DNA of 64,000 bases, from NCBI GenBank assembly GCA_030527825.1, contig JAUNAC010000002.1, positions 406,434 to 470,433 of the forward strand, written 5' to 3'. How positions within the stretch are numbered: position 1 is the stretch's first letter; each line of letters starts with the position of its first letter. The notes under the pieces were generated by a model. It did no database searches. It saw nothing but the letters and a program-made list of their open reading frames with translations, and was not told where the DNA came from. The DNA is from Lautropia sp. (GTDB lineage: Bacteria > Pseudomonadota > Gammaproteobacteria > Burkholderiales > Burkholderiaceae_E). The position numbers and the translations under genes were made by a program. Positions 44,044 to 53,047 of the stretch are shown here, in pieces.

Positions 44044-45066
44044 TCAGCGCCAGCCCAGTGCGGGTGCTACATATTTGATCATTGCTTGCAGCAGGTGAGT
44101 GTTGTATTCGACGCCAAGCTGATTGGGAATAGTCAGCAGTAGGGTGTCTGCTTCCGCAATGCCCTCGTCTTCCGCCAGTTGGCGGGCCAGCACGTCTGGT
44201 TCCGCTGCATAGGCGCGTCCGAATACCGCCCGGAAGTCCTTGTCGATATAACCTACGCTGTCGCCGCGTTGCCCTTCATGTCCGAAGTAATAGCGATCCC
44301 GGTCGTCCATCAGCGGGAAGATCGAGCGGCTGACCGAGACACGCGGCGCATGTGCATGCCCTGCCTTTTTCCAGGCTTCACGGTAGAGGCGGATCTGTTC
44401 GGCCTGTTGGATATGGAAGGGTTTGCCATTTTCATCTTCCTTCAGGGTGGAGCTTTGCAGATTCATTCCCTGCTCGGCCGCCCAGATGGCTGTGGCATTT
44501 GAGGCTGCTCCCCACCATATCCGCTGACGCAGCCCCTCGGCATGGGGCTCCAAGCGCAACTTTCCGGGCGGGTTGGGGAACATGGGCTGCGGGTTGGGTT
44601 CCGCAAATCCTTTCCCGGCCAGCATCTCCAGGAACACCAGGGCGTGGCGGCGCGCCATGTCCGCCTCCGATTCGCCTTCAGCCGGCTGGTAGCCAAAGTA
44701 TCGCCATCCGTCGATAACCTGCTCGGGTGACCCTCTGCTGATACCTAACTGTAGTCGCCCGCTGGCGATCAGATCGGCCGCGCCGGCATCTTCGACCATG
44801 TAGAGCGGATTCTCGTAGCGCATGTCGATCACTGCCGTACCGATTTCGATGCGGCTGGTACGGGTACCGATGGCAGCCAGCAGCGGAAAGGGGGAGGCCA
44901 GTTGCTGGGCAAAGTGATGGACGCGGAAATAGGCGCCATCCAGACCGATCTGTTCGGCCCGGACGGCGAGTTCTATGGATTGGTGCAGGGTGTCGTAGGC
45001 GGTCTGGGTCTGGGATCCCGCGCCGCTTGACCAGTGGCCAAAAGAGAGAAAGCCGAGTTTTTTCAT
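44044..45066 (-). CDS. LLM class flavin-dependent oxidoreductase (luciferase-like)
   Basis: Protein of 340 aa from ATG 45066 (MKKLGFLSFGHW), a start typical of this subgroup; an ATG at 45102 would add 12 residues. The TIM-barrel pattern is clear: AEQIGLDGAYFRVHHFAQQLASPFPLLAAIGTRTSRIEIGTAV, ASGRLQLGISRGSPEQVIDGWRYFGY. It presumably uses reduced FMN and oxygen on an unknown substrate. It lies about 100 bases after acoC on the same strand, so it may be read from the aco message, though it is not a usual member of that operon. Confidence 0.82.
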   Translation of the reverse strand: MKKLGFLSFGHWSSGAGSQTQTAYDTLHQSIELAVRAEQIGLDGAYFRVHHFAQQLASPFPLLAAIGTRTSRIEIGTAVIDMRYENPLYMVEDAGAADLIASGRLQLGISRGSPEQVIDGWRYFGYQPAEGESEADMARRHALVFLEMLAGKGFAEPNPQPMFPNPPGKLRLEPHAEGLRQRIWWGAASNATAIWAAEQGMNLQSSTLKEDENGKPFHIQQAEQIRLYREAWKKAGHAHAPRVSVSRSIFPLMDDRDRYYFGHEGQRGDSVGYIDKDFRAVFGRAYAAEPDVLARQLAEDEGIAEADTLLLTIPNQLGVEYNTHLLQAMIKYVAPALGWR

Positions 45067-45169
45067 GGAGGACAGGTAGAAGGGCCGGATGGGGCCCCCC
45101 ATTATGACGCAGATCCGGAGGCGCGGACCGCAGCAGGGTACGGCCCCGCGTTTCTCCGTGCAGCAGTCT

Positions 45170-46282
45170 CTAGTGTCCGAAGAAGCTCAGCAGCCATTCA
45201 TTGACCTGGGTCGCGTGATCCATGTGGCACATGTGGCCTGATGCTGGCACACGTTTCACCGTGCTTGAAGCCGGTGCCAGATCGGCATGTCTGACCGGGA
45301 TGATCTGGTCTTCTTCGCCCCATAGCAACAGCAATGGATGGGTGTCGGCATCTATTGCGTGCGTGGGTCTGACGGGCTGTTTCCCCTCAGGAAACAGGGT
45401 GCTGCTCAGCCGCTCCAGCGCCTGGGTTACGCCATCCAGACGTTTGTATTGCAGCACGTCATCCACCATCTGGCGGTTCACCTCTTCGTCGTGCGCAAGC
45501 AGCAGCGCAAGAACCGGTTTCATTTCGCGTCGTGATTCGGCCTGGACAAAGCCGTCGATGTATTGACGATTGACTTCCTCACCCAATCCGGCGGGCGAGA
45601 CAAGGGCAAGCTTGCCAACGCGTTCTGGGGCATTCAGCGACAGCTGTGCAGCGATGGCTCCGCCCATGGAGTGGGCCAGGATATCGACCTGCTGTAATCC
45701 GACAGCGTCCATAAAATGAAGGACGAATCGGGCCAGCGCCGGATAGTCGGGCGGCTCGGGTAGCCGGATTGCCGAGCCGCCGTGCGCCGGCAGATCCAGT
45801 GCTGTGACCTGATGTGTTGCGGCCAGGGCGTCAATGTTGAACAGGAAGTTGTTCAGATCTCCACCGAAGCCGTGAATTAGCAGTAGCGGTTTGCCCTGCC
45901 CCGTCTGGCGATAGCGGATGCGGATCCCATCGACCTCGATATGGCTGAAAACGGATTCAGTACTGTCCGCGTCGCCGTCCTGGTCGGGGGGTACTTCGTA
46001 GCTGGCAATGAAGGCGTCAATCTCTTCATCACTGACCGAGGCATCAGCCATGACACCCAGCAGTGCCTTGACAGGCAGAGTTTCGCCGGCCTGGGCACAC
46101 TGGCGCCGCAGCAGACCGGCATCCGTGGCCTCCACTTCGTTGGCCAGCTTGTCGGTCTCAACGTCGAGGATGGGCATACCCACCTCGATCTGGGTACCAG
46201 GAGTAACCAGCCAGTCGTTGACGGTGCCCTCGCGCATGGAGAGTCCCCATTTGGGCATGACGATAGGAACGATTTTGCTCAT
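45170..46282 (-). CDS. acoC: Acetoin dehydrogenase dihydrolipoyllysine-residue acetyltransferase subunit (E2)
   Basis: Protein of 370 aa. It carries an N-terminal lipoyl domain (1-78, lipoyl lysine in DVETDKLANE) and a C-terminal alpha/beta-hydrolase fold (~115-370; LLIHGFGGDLNNFLF, nucleophile elbow AHSMGGAIA, late histidine in SGHMCHMDH), the architecture unique to AcoC-type E2. It takes the acetyl group from E1 (AcoAB) and passes it to CoA. An AAGGAG lies about seven bases before the ATG at 46282. Last of acoXABC; the E3 lipoamide dehydrogenase gene is not in the window. Confidence 0.92.
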   Translation of the reverse strand: MSKIVPIVMPKWGLSMREGTVNDWLVTPGTQIEVGMPILDVETDKLANEVEATDAGLLRRQCAQAGETLPVKALLGVMADASVSDEEIDAFIASYEVPPDQDGDADSTESVFSHIEVDGIRIRYRQTGQGKPLLLIHGFGGDLNNFLFNIDALAATHQVTALDLPAHGGSAIRLPEPPDYPALARFVLHFMDAVGLQQVDILAHSMGGAIAAQLSLNAPERVGKLALVSPAGLGEEVNRQYIDGFVQAESRREMKPVLALLLAHDEEVNRQMVDDVLQYKRLDGVTQALERLSSTLFPEGKQPVRPTHAIDADTHPLLLLWGEEDQIIPVRHADLAPASSTVKRVPASGHMCHMDHATQVNEWLLSFFGH

Positions 46283-46319
46283 GAATTCTCCTTCTGTCGG
46301 GTAGCGACGCTGTGCTGTC

Positions 46320-47351
46320 TCAAGCCGTGGCGTTTTGGGGCTTGCGCTGAGCAAGTGTTTTCCGGACAGCGCCGGCAATGGCGGTGGCACCGGGCAGATA
46401 GAGATCTTCCAGCGTGGGGGAAAAAGGGACGGGAGTGTGGGGAGGCGACACCATCTGGATGCCTGATTTCAGGGCACCAAAGATTTCCTGACAGACCTGG
46501 GCGGAAATATCGGCTGCAATGTTGCAACGGGGGCTGGCTTCGTCGACAACCACCAGACGCCCGGTTTTTTCGACGGACTCCAGTACGGTGTCGATATCCA
46601 GCGGCGAGAGCGTTCGCAGGTCGATGACCTCTGTGTCGACGCCTTCCTTGACCAGGGCGGTTGCAGCTTCCAGCGCCCGTGACACCATCAGGCCGTACGT
46701 GACGATGGTGGCATCCTTGCCATCCCGAACGATGTTGGCTTCGCCAAAGGGGATGGTGTAGCTGGTTTCGGGCACCTCGGCTTCACTGGCATAGAGGTTT
46801 TTGTGTTCGCAGAAGATGACGGGGTCGTTGTCCCGGATCGACTGGATCAGCAGCCCCTTGGCATCATAGGCGTTGGATGGACAGACTACTTTCAGGCCCG
46901 GGATATGGGTGAAGATCGGGGTGAGCATCTGACTATGCTGCGCCGCAGCCCGGAAGCCGGCACCGACCATGGCACGGATAACGACCGGGGTGGTTGCCTT
47001 GCCGCCAAACATGTAGCGGAATTTGGCAGCCTGGTTGAAGATCTGGTCAAAGCAGACGCCCATGAAGTCGATGAACATCAGCTCGGCGATCGGGCGCAAT
47101 CCGCACGTGGCGGCCCCGACTGCTGCCCCGACGTAGGCCGATTCGGACAGCGGGGTATCGAGCAGGCGATCCCCGAGTTTTTCGTATAGCCCTTTGGTAA
47201 CGCCGAGAACACCTCCCCAGGCGTCTTTCTCGCCGCCGGCGCCCATGCCGCCAACGATGTCCTCACCCATCATGATGACGGTGGGATCGCGCTGCATTTC
47301 CTGCAGGATGGCTTCGTTGACGGCGGTTTTCATGCTGATTCTGCGTGCCAT
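46320..47351 (-). CDS. acoB: Acetoin dehydrogenase E1 component, beta subunit
   Basis: Protein of 343 aa. Transketolase-like E1 beta subunit: MARRISMKTAVNEAILQEMQRDPTVIMMGEDIVGG at the N-terminus, LLDTPLSESAYVGAAVGAA, GLKVVCPSNAYDAKGLL, and the C-terminal VDEASPRCNIAADISA. With AcoA it cleaves acetoin to acetaldehyde and a thiamine-bound acetyl. AGGAG lies about 11 bases upstream. Confidence 0.9.
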   Translation of the reverse strand: MARRISMKTAVNEAILQEMQRDPTVIMMGEDIVGGMGAGGEKDAWGGVLGVTKGLYEKLGDRLLDTPLSESAYVGAAVGAATCGLRPIAELMFIDFMGVCFDQIFNQAAKFRYMFGGKATTPVVIRAMVGAGFRAAAQHSQMLTPIFTHIPGLKVVCPSNAYDAKGLLIQSIRDNDPVIFCEHKNLYASEAEVPETSYTIPFGEANIVRDGKDATIVTYGLMVSRALEAATALVKEGVDTEVIDLRTLSPLDIDTVLESVEKTGRLVVVDEASPRCNIAADISAQVCQEIFGALKSGIQMVSPPHTPVPFSPTLEDLYLPGATAIAGAVRKTLAQRKPQNATA

Positions 47352-47403
47352 GATGTCTGGTCTCCTGATGGTTCTGATTGGTATGTCCGCTCGCTCGGCT
47401 CAA

Positions 47404-48390
47404 TCAATATTTCACATAGACGTCGGTCAGCAGCTCCGCTGGCCCCGGCTCGGCGGATGCCTTGGCTTCCTGGACAGACCGTTCGATCAGGGCGTCAACC
47501 TCCTGGTCAATGGCATCAAGCGTCTGGGCATCCAGCAGGGCCGAGTCGCTGACACGCCGGCGAAAGATTTTGAGACAGTCGCGGTTGGCGCGGATATCGT
47601 CAAGTTCGCCGGGGGCACGGTACGTCTGGGCATCACCTTCGAAGTGACCATAGAAACGTTCGGTCTTGCATTCCAGCAGAGCCGGTCCGCCGCCTTCGCG
47701 GGCGCGCTGGATCACTTCGCCAGCTGCTTCGTACACGGCAAAGAAGTCATTGCCATCAACGGTGACCCCCGGGATGCCAAAACCGACGCCCCGGTCGGCG
47801 AAACTGTGGGCCGCGGTGGCGTAGTTACGGGAAGTGGCTTCGGCGTAACCATTATTTTCCATGACAAAAATAACGGGCAGGTTCCAGACGGCGGCCAGAT
47901 TCATGCTTTCGAGAACGGTGCCCTGGTTGGCCGCGCCGTCTCCGCAGAAGGTGACGGCAACTCCGCCCCGGCCATGGAAACGGGCAGCCAGGGCGGCGCC
48001 GCAGGCCAGCGGGGCGCCGGCGCCCAGAATACCGTTGGCGCCCATCATGCCTTTGGAGAGATCGGCGATGTGCATGGAGCCGCCCTTGCCGCGGCACACG
48101 CCGTCGTGCTTGCCGTAGATTTCCTTCATCATGCCGATGACATCGACGCCTTTGCCGATGCAATGACCATGGCCCCGGTGTGTGCTGGCGATGCGGTCTT
48201 CTTCGTTGAGATGTTGCAGAACGCCGACGCCGGTGGCTTCTTCGCCGGCGTACAGATGCACAAAGCCGGGAATGTCGCCGCGGGAGAAGTCGACATGCAG
48301 TCGCTCTTCGAAGGCACGGATGGTTTTCATTTTGCGATAGGCATCCAGCAGGGTCTCCCGGTTCAGGGGGCGAGGCTGGTTCTGGCTCAT
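47404..48390 (-). CDS. acoA: Acetoin dehydrogenase E1 component, alpha subunit (thiamine diphosphate-dependent)
   Basis: Protein of 328 aa. ThDP-binding motif GDGAANQGTVLESMNLAAVWNLPVIFVMENN (GDG...NN), GGSMHIADLSKGMMGANGILGAG, and HRGHGHCIGKGVD. The ATG at 48390 (MSQNQPRP) has GGAGGAG upstream; the frame is open to 48432. AcoA is very close in layout to pyruvate dehydrogenase E1 alpha, but the acoX-A-B-C context favours acetoin as substrate. Confidence 0.9.
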   Translation of the reverse strand: MSQNQPRPLNRETLLDAYRKMKTIRAFEERLHVDFSRGDIPGFVHLYAGEEATGVGVLQHLNEEDRIASTHRGHGHCIGKGVDVIGMMKEIYGKHDGVCRGKGGSMHIADLSKGMMGANGILGAGAPLACGAALAARFHGRGGVAVTFCGDGAANQGTVLESMNLAAVWNLPVIFVMENNGYAEATSRNYATAAHSFADRGVGFGIPGVTVDGNDFFAVYEAAGEVIQRAREGGGPALLECKTERFYGHFEGDAQTYRAPGELDDIRANRDCLKIFRRRVSDSALLDAQTLDAIDQEVDALIERSVQEAKASAEPGPAELLTDVYVKY

Positions 48391-48527
48391 GGTGTCTCCT
48401 CCAGAGGTTGTGCGCTCAAGGCGCCGGGACATCGGTCAGGTCTGTGCCGATGGAAAGCTTTTTTGCTGTGCCCTGTGGCCATTGACAGGCGCTGGCACGG
48501 TGCCGGGCAGGGCAAAAATGGGTGGGC

Positions 48528-49643
48528 CTAGTCGGGATAGGGGTCGGGCTGTGCCGCCATGGATGTCAGGGGAGTGACGGTCAGGTGATGACGGGCGGCA
48601 TGGCGCAGGACAGCGCCTACATCAAGGGTCTGAATGGCACGTTCTTTCAGGGCGATCTCGATGCGTTCATCAGGTAGGAAGAGCATCTCGCGCTCGCCAT
48701 CCAGTGCCAACAGGCCGCTCTGATTTCGCAGGACATAGGGTTGTCCGGCATCAAGCGTCAGGAGATCGAGCACGGTAACGCTGGTCAGCAGGCCGGGCGC
48801 AAGGGCGGCCTGGAGCTGGAAAGGGGCTTCGGAAGGGGGGCCATCGGCACAGGGGATGGTGTGGTGGCGGACAGGCGCCCCCGGTCCCTCGGGCGGTGAG
48901 AGTTCCAGGATCCGCCCGCCGGGGGCATCGCTGGCCAGTGGTTCAAGCATGGCCACCAGTGCAGACAACCCGACGGACTCGACCGACGCCTGGGTGACCA
49001 CCACCGTGCGCAGGGTATCGGCGCGGCCAATGGCCCGGGCGCCCAGCAGCCGTTCATTCAGGATCCCGACATCCACCAGGGCCAGATCCTGCTCGATGAT
49101 TTCGCCCCCGGCAGTATAGCGGGTGACCTGCAGGCTCTTGCGGGGCTGCAGTGCCACGGCATGCGGTATGGCCCGGGTGGCGAATAGCCCGGCGGCAAAG
49201 GCGGTGGGGGTGACTTCCCGCATGGGGGGAAAGGCATTGTTGGTGCCGCTGGAGATGGCGACGATGGGCACGTTGCCACAGCCCTTGGCCACCGCCCGAT
49301 GTGTCCCGTCGCCGCCCAGCACAATGATGCAGGCCACCTGTTCGTCCTGCATCAGGCGGGCGGCTCGCGTGCTGTCTCCGGTATTGGCCTGCACGGGCAT
49401 CTCCAGCCAGCGAAGGCGCGGGACGGGCCGGCTGTGCAGCTGGCGCGCCAGCATGGCGCGTAGCCCTTCACGCTCCGGCATCAACAGGACTTCATCAACG
49501 CCGCAGGCGGCCAAGGTATGCAGAATGCGCAGCAGCATGCCAACACGCTCACCCAGGGTCAGGCCGGCCGCATGAGAGATGACGCGGCGAACATCACGGG
49601 CGGACACGGGGTTGGCAATGAGTCCGATGCGGGTCATGGGCAT
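48528..49643 (-). CDS. acoX: AcoX, NAD kinase-like protein of acetoin catabolism
   Basis: Protein of 371 aa of the ATP-NAD kinase superfamily: IGLIANPVSARDVRR at the N-terminus and the GGDGTHRAVAKG kinase motif (~residue 105), plus SSGTNNAFP. AcoX is found at the head of aco operons of Cupriavidus and relatives; its role is not established. ATG 49643 or 49637 are possible starts; the longer frame begins at a TTG (49670). No acoR regulator and no convincing sigma-54 promoter lies upstream in the window, although aco operons elsewhere use both. Confidence 0.83.
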   Translation of the reverse strand: MPMTRIGLIANPVSARDVRRVISHAAGLTLGERVGMLLRILHTLAACGVDEVLLMPEREGLRAMLARQLHSRPVPRLRWLEMPVQANTGDSTRAARLMQDEQVACIIVLGGDGTHRAVAKGCGNVPIVAISSGTNNAFPPMREVTPTAFAAGLFATRAIPHAVALQPRKSLQVTRYTAGGEIIEQDLALVDVGILNERLLGARAIGRADTLRTVVVTQASVESVGLSALVAMLEPLASDAPGGRILELSPPEGPGAPVRHHTIPCADGPPSEAPFQLQAALAPGLLTSVTVLDLLTLDAGQPYVLRNQSGLLALDGEREMLFLPDERIEIALKERAIQTLDVGAVLRHAARHHLTVTPLTSMAAQPDPYPD

Positions 49644-49858
49644 GAAGAATGGGCGCTGGGGATGTGACAAAATTTATTACACCCGCTGGAAAGTCGATGT
49701 CGCAATAGGGGAAAACGCCGAAGGGGTGGGGGCTGCAGGTGCGGTATGGCCGTCCTTGCGCCGGCTGAGGCTGTCCTTTCATCCTGAGTGGGCCATCAGG
49801 ATGGTGCGGTTTGGGTTTAATGTGCCGATGATCTTCTGTGCACGGGAGCGGGATGCGG

Positions 49859-51694
49859 ATGAATCAGGCCGTGATTCAGTCAAAGGCCGGGGGCAATCTG
49901 GCCGCCGCAGGTCATCGGCTGGCACCCGGTGATCCGGGTCAGCGTCTGTCGATCGAGCGTTTGCTGGGTCTGCTGGCAGATCAGGGGGTGATCAGCGAGG
50001 AGACCCGTCAGACGCTGGTGCGCGATGCGTTGCTGTCGTCGGCTGGCCGTCATCCGCTGGTGATGATCGCCGAACGCGGTCTGAAGGCGCTGGCGCCCCC
50101 TCATGCATTGCTGGATCTGGACTGGCTGTGCCAGTGGCTGGCGGAGCAGATCGGCTGGCGCTATGTGCGGATTGATCCGCTGAAGGTGGATTTTTCCCGC
50201 ATTGCCGAGGTGATGAGCAAGGCGTATGCCAATCGCTTTCGGATCCTGCCGCTGGAGCTGGACACAGAGGCGGTGACGATTGCGACGGCTGAACCGTATC
50301 TGACCGCAGAGTGGTCTGCGGAGCTGGCACATACATTGCGCCGGCGGGTCGTACCCGTACTGGCCAGTCCGCTGGATCTGCAGCGCTATCTGGTCGAATT
50401 CTTTGATCTGGCAGGGACGATCCGCCATGCGCAGCGCACGGGCCAGGCGGCGCTGCAGCATAATTTCGAGCAGTTGGTGGAACTGGGCCGCAACGGCCGT
50501 CATTTTGATGCGAACGACCAGCATATTGTCACGCTGGTAGACTGGCTGTGGCAGTATGCGTTCGAGCAGCGCGCCAGTGACATCCACCTGGAGCCGCGCC
50601 GCGATCTCGGCGTGGTCCGTTTCCGCATCGATGGGCTGCTCAACAATGTCTATCAGGTTCCGCCAGGCGTGATGTCGGCGATGACCAGTCGCATCAAGCT
50701 GCTGGGCCGGATGGACGTGGTGGAAAAGCGCCGGCCGCAGGATGGCCGGATCAAGACGCGCGCCGGCGATGGGCATGAGATCGAGCTGCGCCTGTCCACC
50801 CTGCCCACGGCATTTGGCGAGAAGCTGGTGATGCGGGTCTTTGATCCTGATGTACTGTCGCGGGACTTTGGCCAGCTCGGCCTGCAGGGCGAAGATCTGG
50901 CGCGCTGGCAGGACATGACAACGCGTCCCAACGGCATCGTGCTGGTGACCGGCCCCACGGGGTCGGGCAAGACCACGACGCTCTACGCGACGCTGCGGGC
51001 ACTGGCCACCGAGGAGGTGAATGTCTCCACCATCGAGGATCCCATCGAGATGGTGGAGAACAGCTTCAACCAGATGCAGGTGCAGCCTGCCATCGACCTG
51101 GGCTTTGCCGACGGGATCCGGGCGCTGATGCGCCAGGATCCGGACATCATCATGGTGGGCGAGATCCGTGACCTGGAGACGGCGGAGATGGCTGTGCAGG
51201 CGGCGCTGACCGGACATCTGGTGATCTCCACGCTGCACACCAACGATGCGCCCAGTGCCATCACCCGGCTGCTGGACCTGGGGGTGCCAGCTTATCTGCT
51301 GCAGTCGACGCTGATCGGCGTGATGGCGCAGCGCCTGGCCCGCACCCTGTGTCCGGTCTGTCGCCAGCCCGATGATTCACTCGCGGATGAGGCGTGGGCG
51401 AATCTGGTTAGTCCCTTCCGGAACATGCCGAAGCCTGCCCAGGTCTATCGGCCGGCGGGCTGTCCGGCATGCCGCATGTCGGGTTTCCGGGGCAGGACCG
51501 GGCTTTATGAGATTCTGGCCAGCAATGATGTAATCCGCCGCTACATCACGGAAAGGCCGGAGCTGCGCAAGCTGCGGCTGGCGTCCATCAAGTACGGCAT
51601 GCGGCCGTTGCGCATCGCCGGGGCCGCCGCGGTGGCGGCGGGTCTCACGACGATCGAGGAGGCGCTTCGCCACACGCCGCCGGTGGAGCTGTAG
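49859..51694 (+). CDS. Orphan GspE/PilB family secretion ATPase
   Basis: Protein of 611 aa, AAA-like ATPase of type II secretion or type IV pilus assembly. An N-terminal MshEN/GspE-N-type domain (~50-180) is followed by ASDIHLEPRRDLGVVRFRIDG, Walker A GPTGSGKTTTLY, the Asp box FADGIRALMRQDPDIIMVGEIRD (Walker B), the His box LISTLHTND-like VISTLHTNDAPSAI, and the tetracysteine zinc site CPVC...CPAC. All catalytic parts look intact. ATG 49859 has GGGAG ten bases upstream; 49853 and GTG 49838 are alternatives. No platform protein, peptidase or pilin gene lies near. It overlaps the end of the converging transporter gene by 50 bases. Confidence 0.88.
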   Translation: MNQAVIQSKAGGNLAAAGHRLAPGDPGQRLSIERLLGLLADQGVISEETRQTLVRDALLSSAGRHPLVMIAERGLKALAPPHALLDLDWLCQWLAEQIGWRYVRIDPLKVDFSRIAEVMSKAYANRFRILPLELDTEAVTIATAEPYLTAEWSAELAHTLRRRVVPVLASPLDLQRYLVEFFDLAGTIRHAQRTGQAALQHNFEQLVELGRNGRHFDANDQHIVTLVDWLWQYAFEQRASDIHLEPRRDLGVVRFRIDGLLNNVYQVPPGVMSAMTSRIKLLGRMDVVEKRRPQDGRIKTRAGDGHEIELRLSTLPTAFGEKLVMRVFDPDVLSRDFGQLGLQGEDLARWQDMTTRPNGIVLVTGPTGSGKTTTLYATLRALATEEVNVSTIEDPIEMVENSFNQMQVQPAIDLGFADGIRALMRQDPDIIMVGEIRDLETAEMAVQAALTGHLVISTLHTNDAPSAITRLLDLGVPAYLLQSTLIGVMAQRLARTLCPVCRQPDDSLADEAWANLVSPFRNMPKPAQVYRPAGCPACRMSGFRGRTGLYEILASNDVIRRYITERPELRKLRLASIKYGMRPLRIAGAAAVAAGLTTIEEALRHTPPVEL

Positions 51695-52943
51695 CCGGCC
51701 GGAAGGTCAGATGGCCCAGCAGGGCCAGCGTGCCGCAGTAAAGGAGGCCGGGCAGGCTGAAGAGGCTCATCATGGCCAGCACCAGCAGGGTGGAGGCCAT
51801 GCCCAGCAGGCGTGGGCCGGGCCGGGTCTGGAGGCGGGTGTAGCCGATGGTGGCCAGCAGATAGATGACGAAGAAGTTCTGCCCGGTCAGCTGCATCAGG
51901 GCGTCGACCCCCAGGCCGCCAGCCTGGGACAGGACGACGACGGTGACGAACACCGCCCAGGTGGCCAGCATGGCGTGCACAGGCAGGCCGCGATGGTCCG
52001 TCCGGGCCAGCGCCTGAGGCAGTCGCCCTTCGCGGCCAGCCGAGAAGACGGCCCGCGAGGCGGACAGGAAGGCTGCGGTGACGTTGGCAAAGATCAGCAG
52101 CGTGGCAATGAGGCTGGTGATCAGCAGGCCCGGCTGGCCAAGCCAGCTGCGGGCCAGCTGGGCAATGGGCGTCAGGCGCCAGGCGTCGCTGGGGGTGGCG
52201 GCGCTGGCCACGGTCCAGGCCACGAAGACGTAGAGCAGCGAGACGACGATGAAGCTGCCCCAGATCGAGCGGGGCAGGTTCCGGTGTGGGTCCTGCATGT
52301 CCTCGGCCAGAAAGGCTGTCATCTCCCAGCCGGTGTAGGCATAGAGAATGATCGGCACGGCCGACAGGACACCGGCTCCGGCGGCCCATGCGGACGTCGG
52401 CAGCGCGGCAGAGGCGGCCGACGCGTCGGCCTGCGGCGCCTGGAGCCAGTAGCCGGTGGAGAGCCCCGTCAGGCCAAGGATGATCAGCAGGGCAATGCCG
52501 GTCTGGACGGCGCCGGATACCTTCATGCCGGACAGGGAGAGCAGCAGGCTGGTCGTCAGTATGCCGAGGGCGGCGGCCATGGTTGGCAGGCCGGGCAGTA
52601 TCTGGTGCAGGTGGATGGCACCGATCAGGACAATGGCAGGTATGCCCAGCGAGAATGTACCGAGGATGATCACCTGGCTGATGGCCGCCCAGCGGGGCCC
52701 CAGGCTGATGCCGATGTAACCGACCACGCCGCCGGCGGAGGGATTGCGCTGGGCGAAGAAGGAGAATATCGCCAGCAGCGGCAGCATCACGAATGTCATC
52801 AGCAGCCAGGGCAGGTAGCCCAGCCGGCCGGCATGTGCGTAGCTGAGTCCAGGCAACGCCAGCAGACCGGCACCGACCACGATGGTGACGGACATAGCCG
52901 TGGCGGAGACCAGCCCTAGCTTGTGTTGTTCGTCCTTGCTCAT
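51645..52943 (-). CDS. APC family amino acid transporter, YjeH-like
   Basis: Protein of 432 aa with about twelve membrane segments. The N-terminus LGLVSATAMSVTIVVGAGLLALPGLSYAHAG and the RNPSAGGVVGYIGISLGPRW loop resemble E. coli YjeH, a methionine and branched-chain amino acid exporter; other APC permeases are possible. ATG 52943 (MSKDEQHKLG) has AAAAGG about eight bases upstream, better than ATG 52958. The last 50 bases overlap the end of the secretion ATPase gene on the other strand. Confidence 0.85.
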   Translation of the reverse strand: MSKDEQHKLGLVSATAMSVTIVVGAGLLALPGLSYAHAGRLGYLPWLLMTFVMLPLLAIFSFFAQRNPSAGGVVGYIGISLGPRWAAISQVIILGTFSLGIPAIVLIGAIHLHQILPGLPTMAAALGILTTSLLLSLSGMKVSGAVQTGIALLIILGLTGLSTGYWLQAPQADASAASAALPTSAWAAGAGVLSAVPIILYAYTGWEMTAFLAEDMQDPHRNLPRSIWGSFIVVSLLYVFVAWTVASAATPSDAWRLTPIAQLARSWLGQPGLLITSLIATLLIFANVTAAFLSASRAVFSAGREGRLPQALARTDHRGLPVHAMLATWAVFVTVVVLSQAGGLGVDALMQLTGQNFFVIYLLATIGYTRLQTRPGPRLLGMASTLLVLAMMSLFSLPGLLYCGTLALLGHLTFRPATAPPAACGEAPPRSS

Positions 52944-53047
52944 TATGCGCCTTTTCATGTTCGGTTCTGTGCGGCCTCAGCGTACCCGTGTGGGCAGCAG
53001 GGCAACGTGATGGGCCAGAGGTCACCCTGTTTACGGGTGGGGGGCGT

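Noticed and set aside
47194..48531. 445-aa plus-strand open frame
   Set aside because: Antisense of acoA and acoB, both with full family motifs.
49751..49768. GG-N10-GC pattern (minus strand) upstream of acoX
   Set aside because: Only the invariant dinucleotides match; flanking bases are poor and no activator site or acoR gene is nearby.
49880..51238. 452-aa minus-strand open frame
   Set aside because: Antisense of the GspE-type ATPase; composition rich in Gln, His and Arg without motifs.
51541..53025. 494-aa minus-strand frame overlapping the APC transporter
   Set aside because: Out-of-frame shadow of the transporter gene; Arg/Pro/His-rich and without hydrophobic helices.
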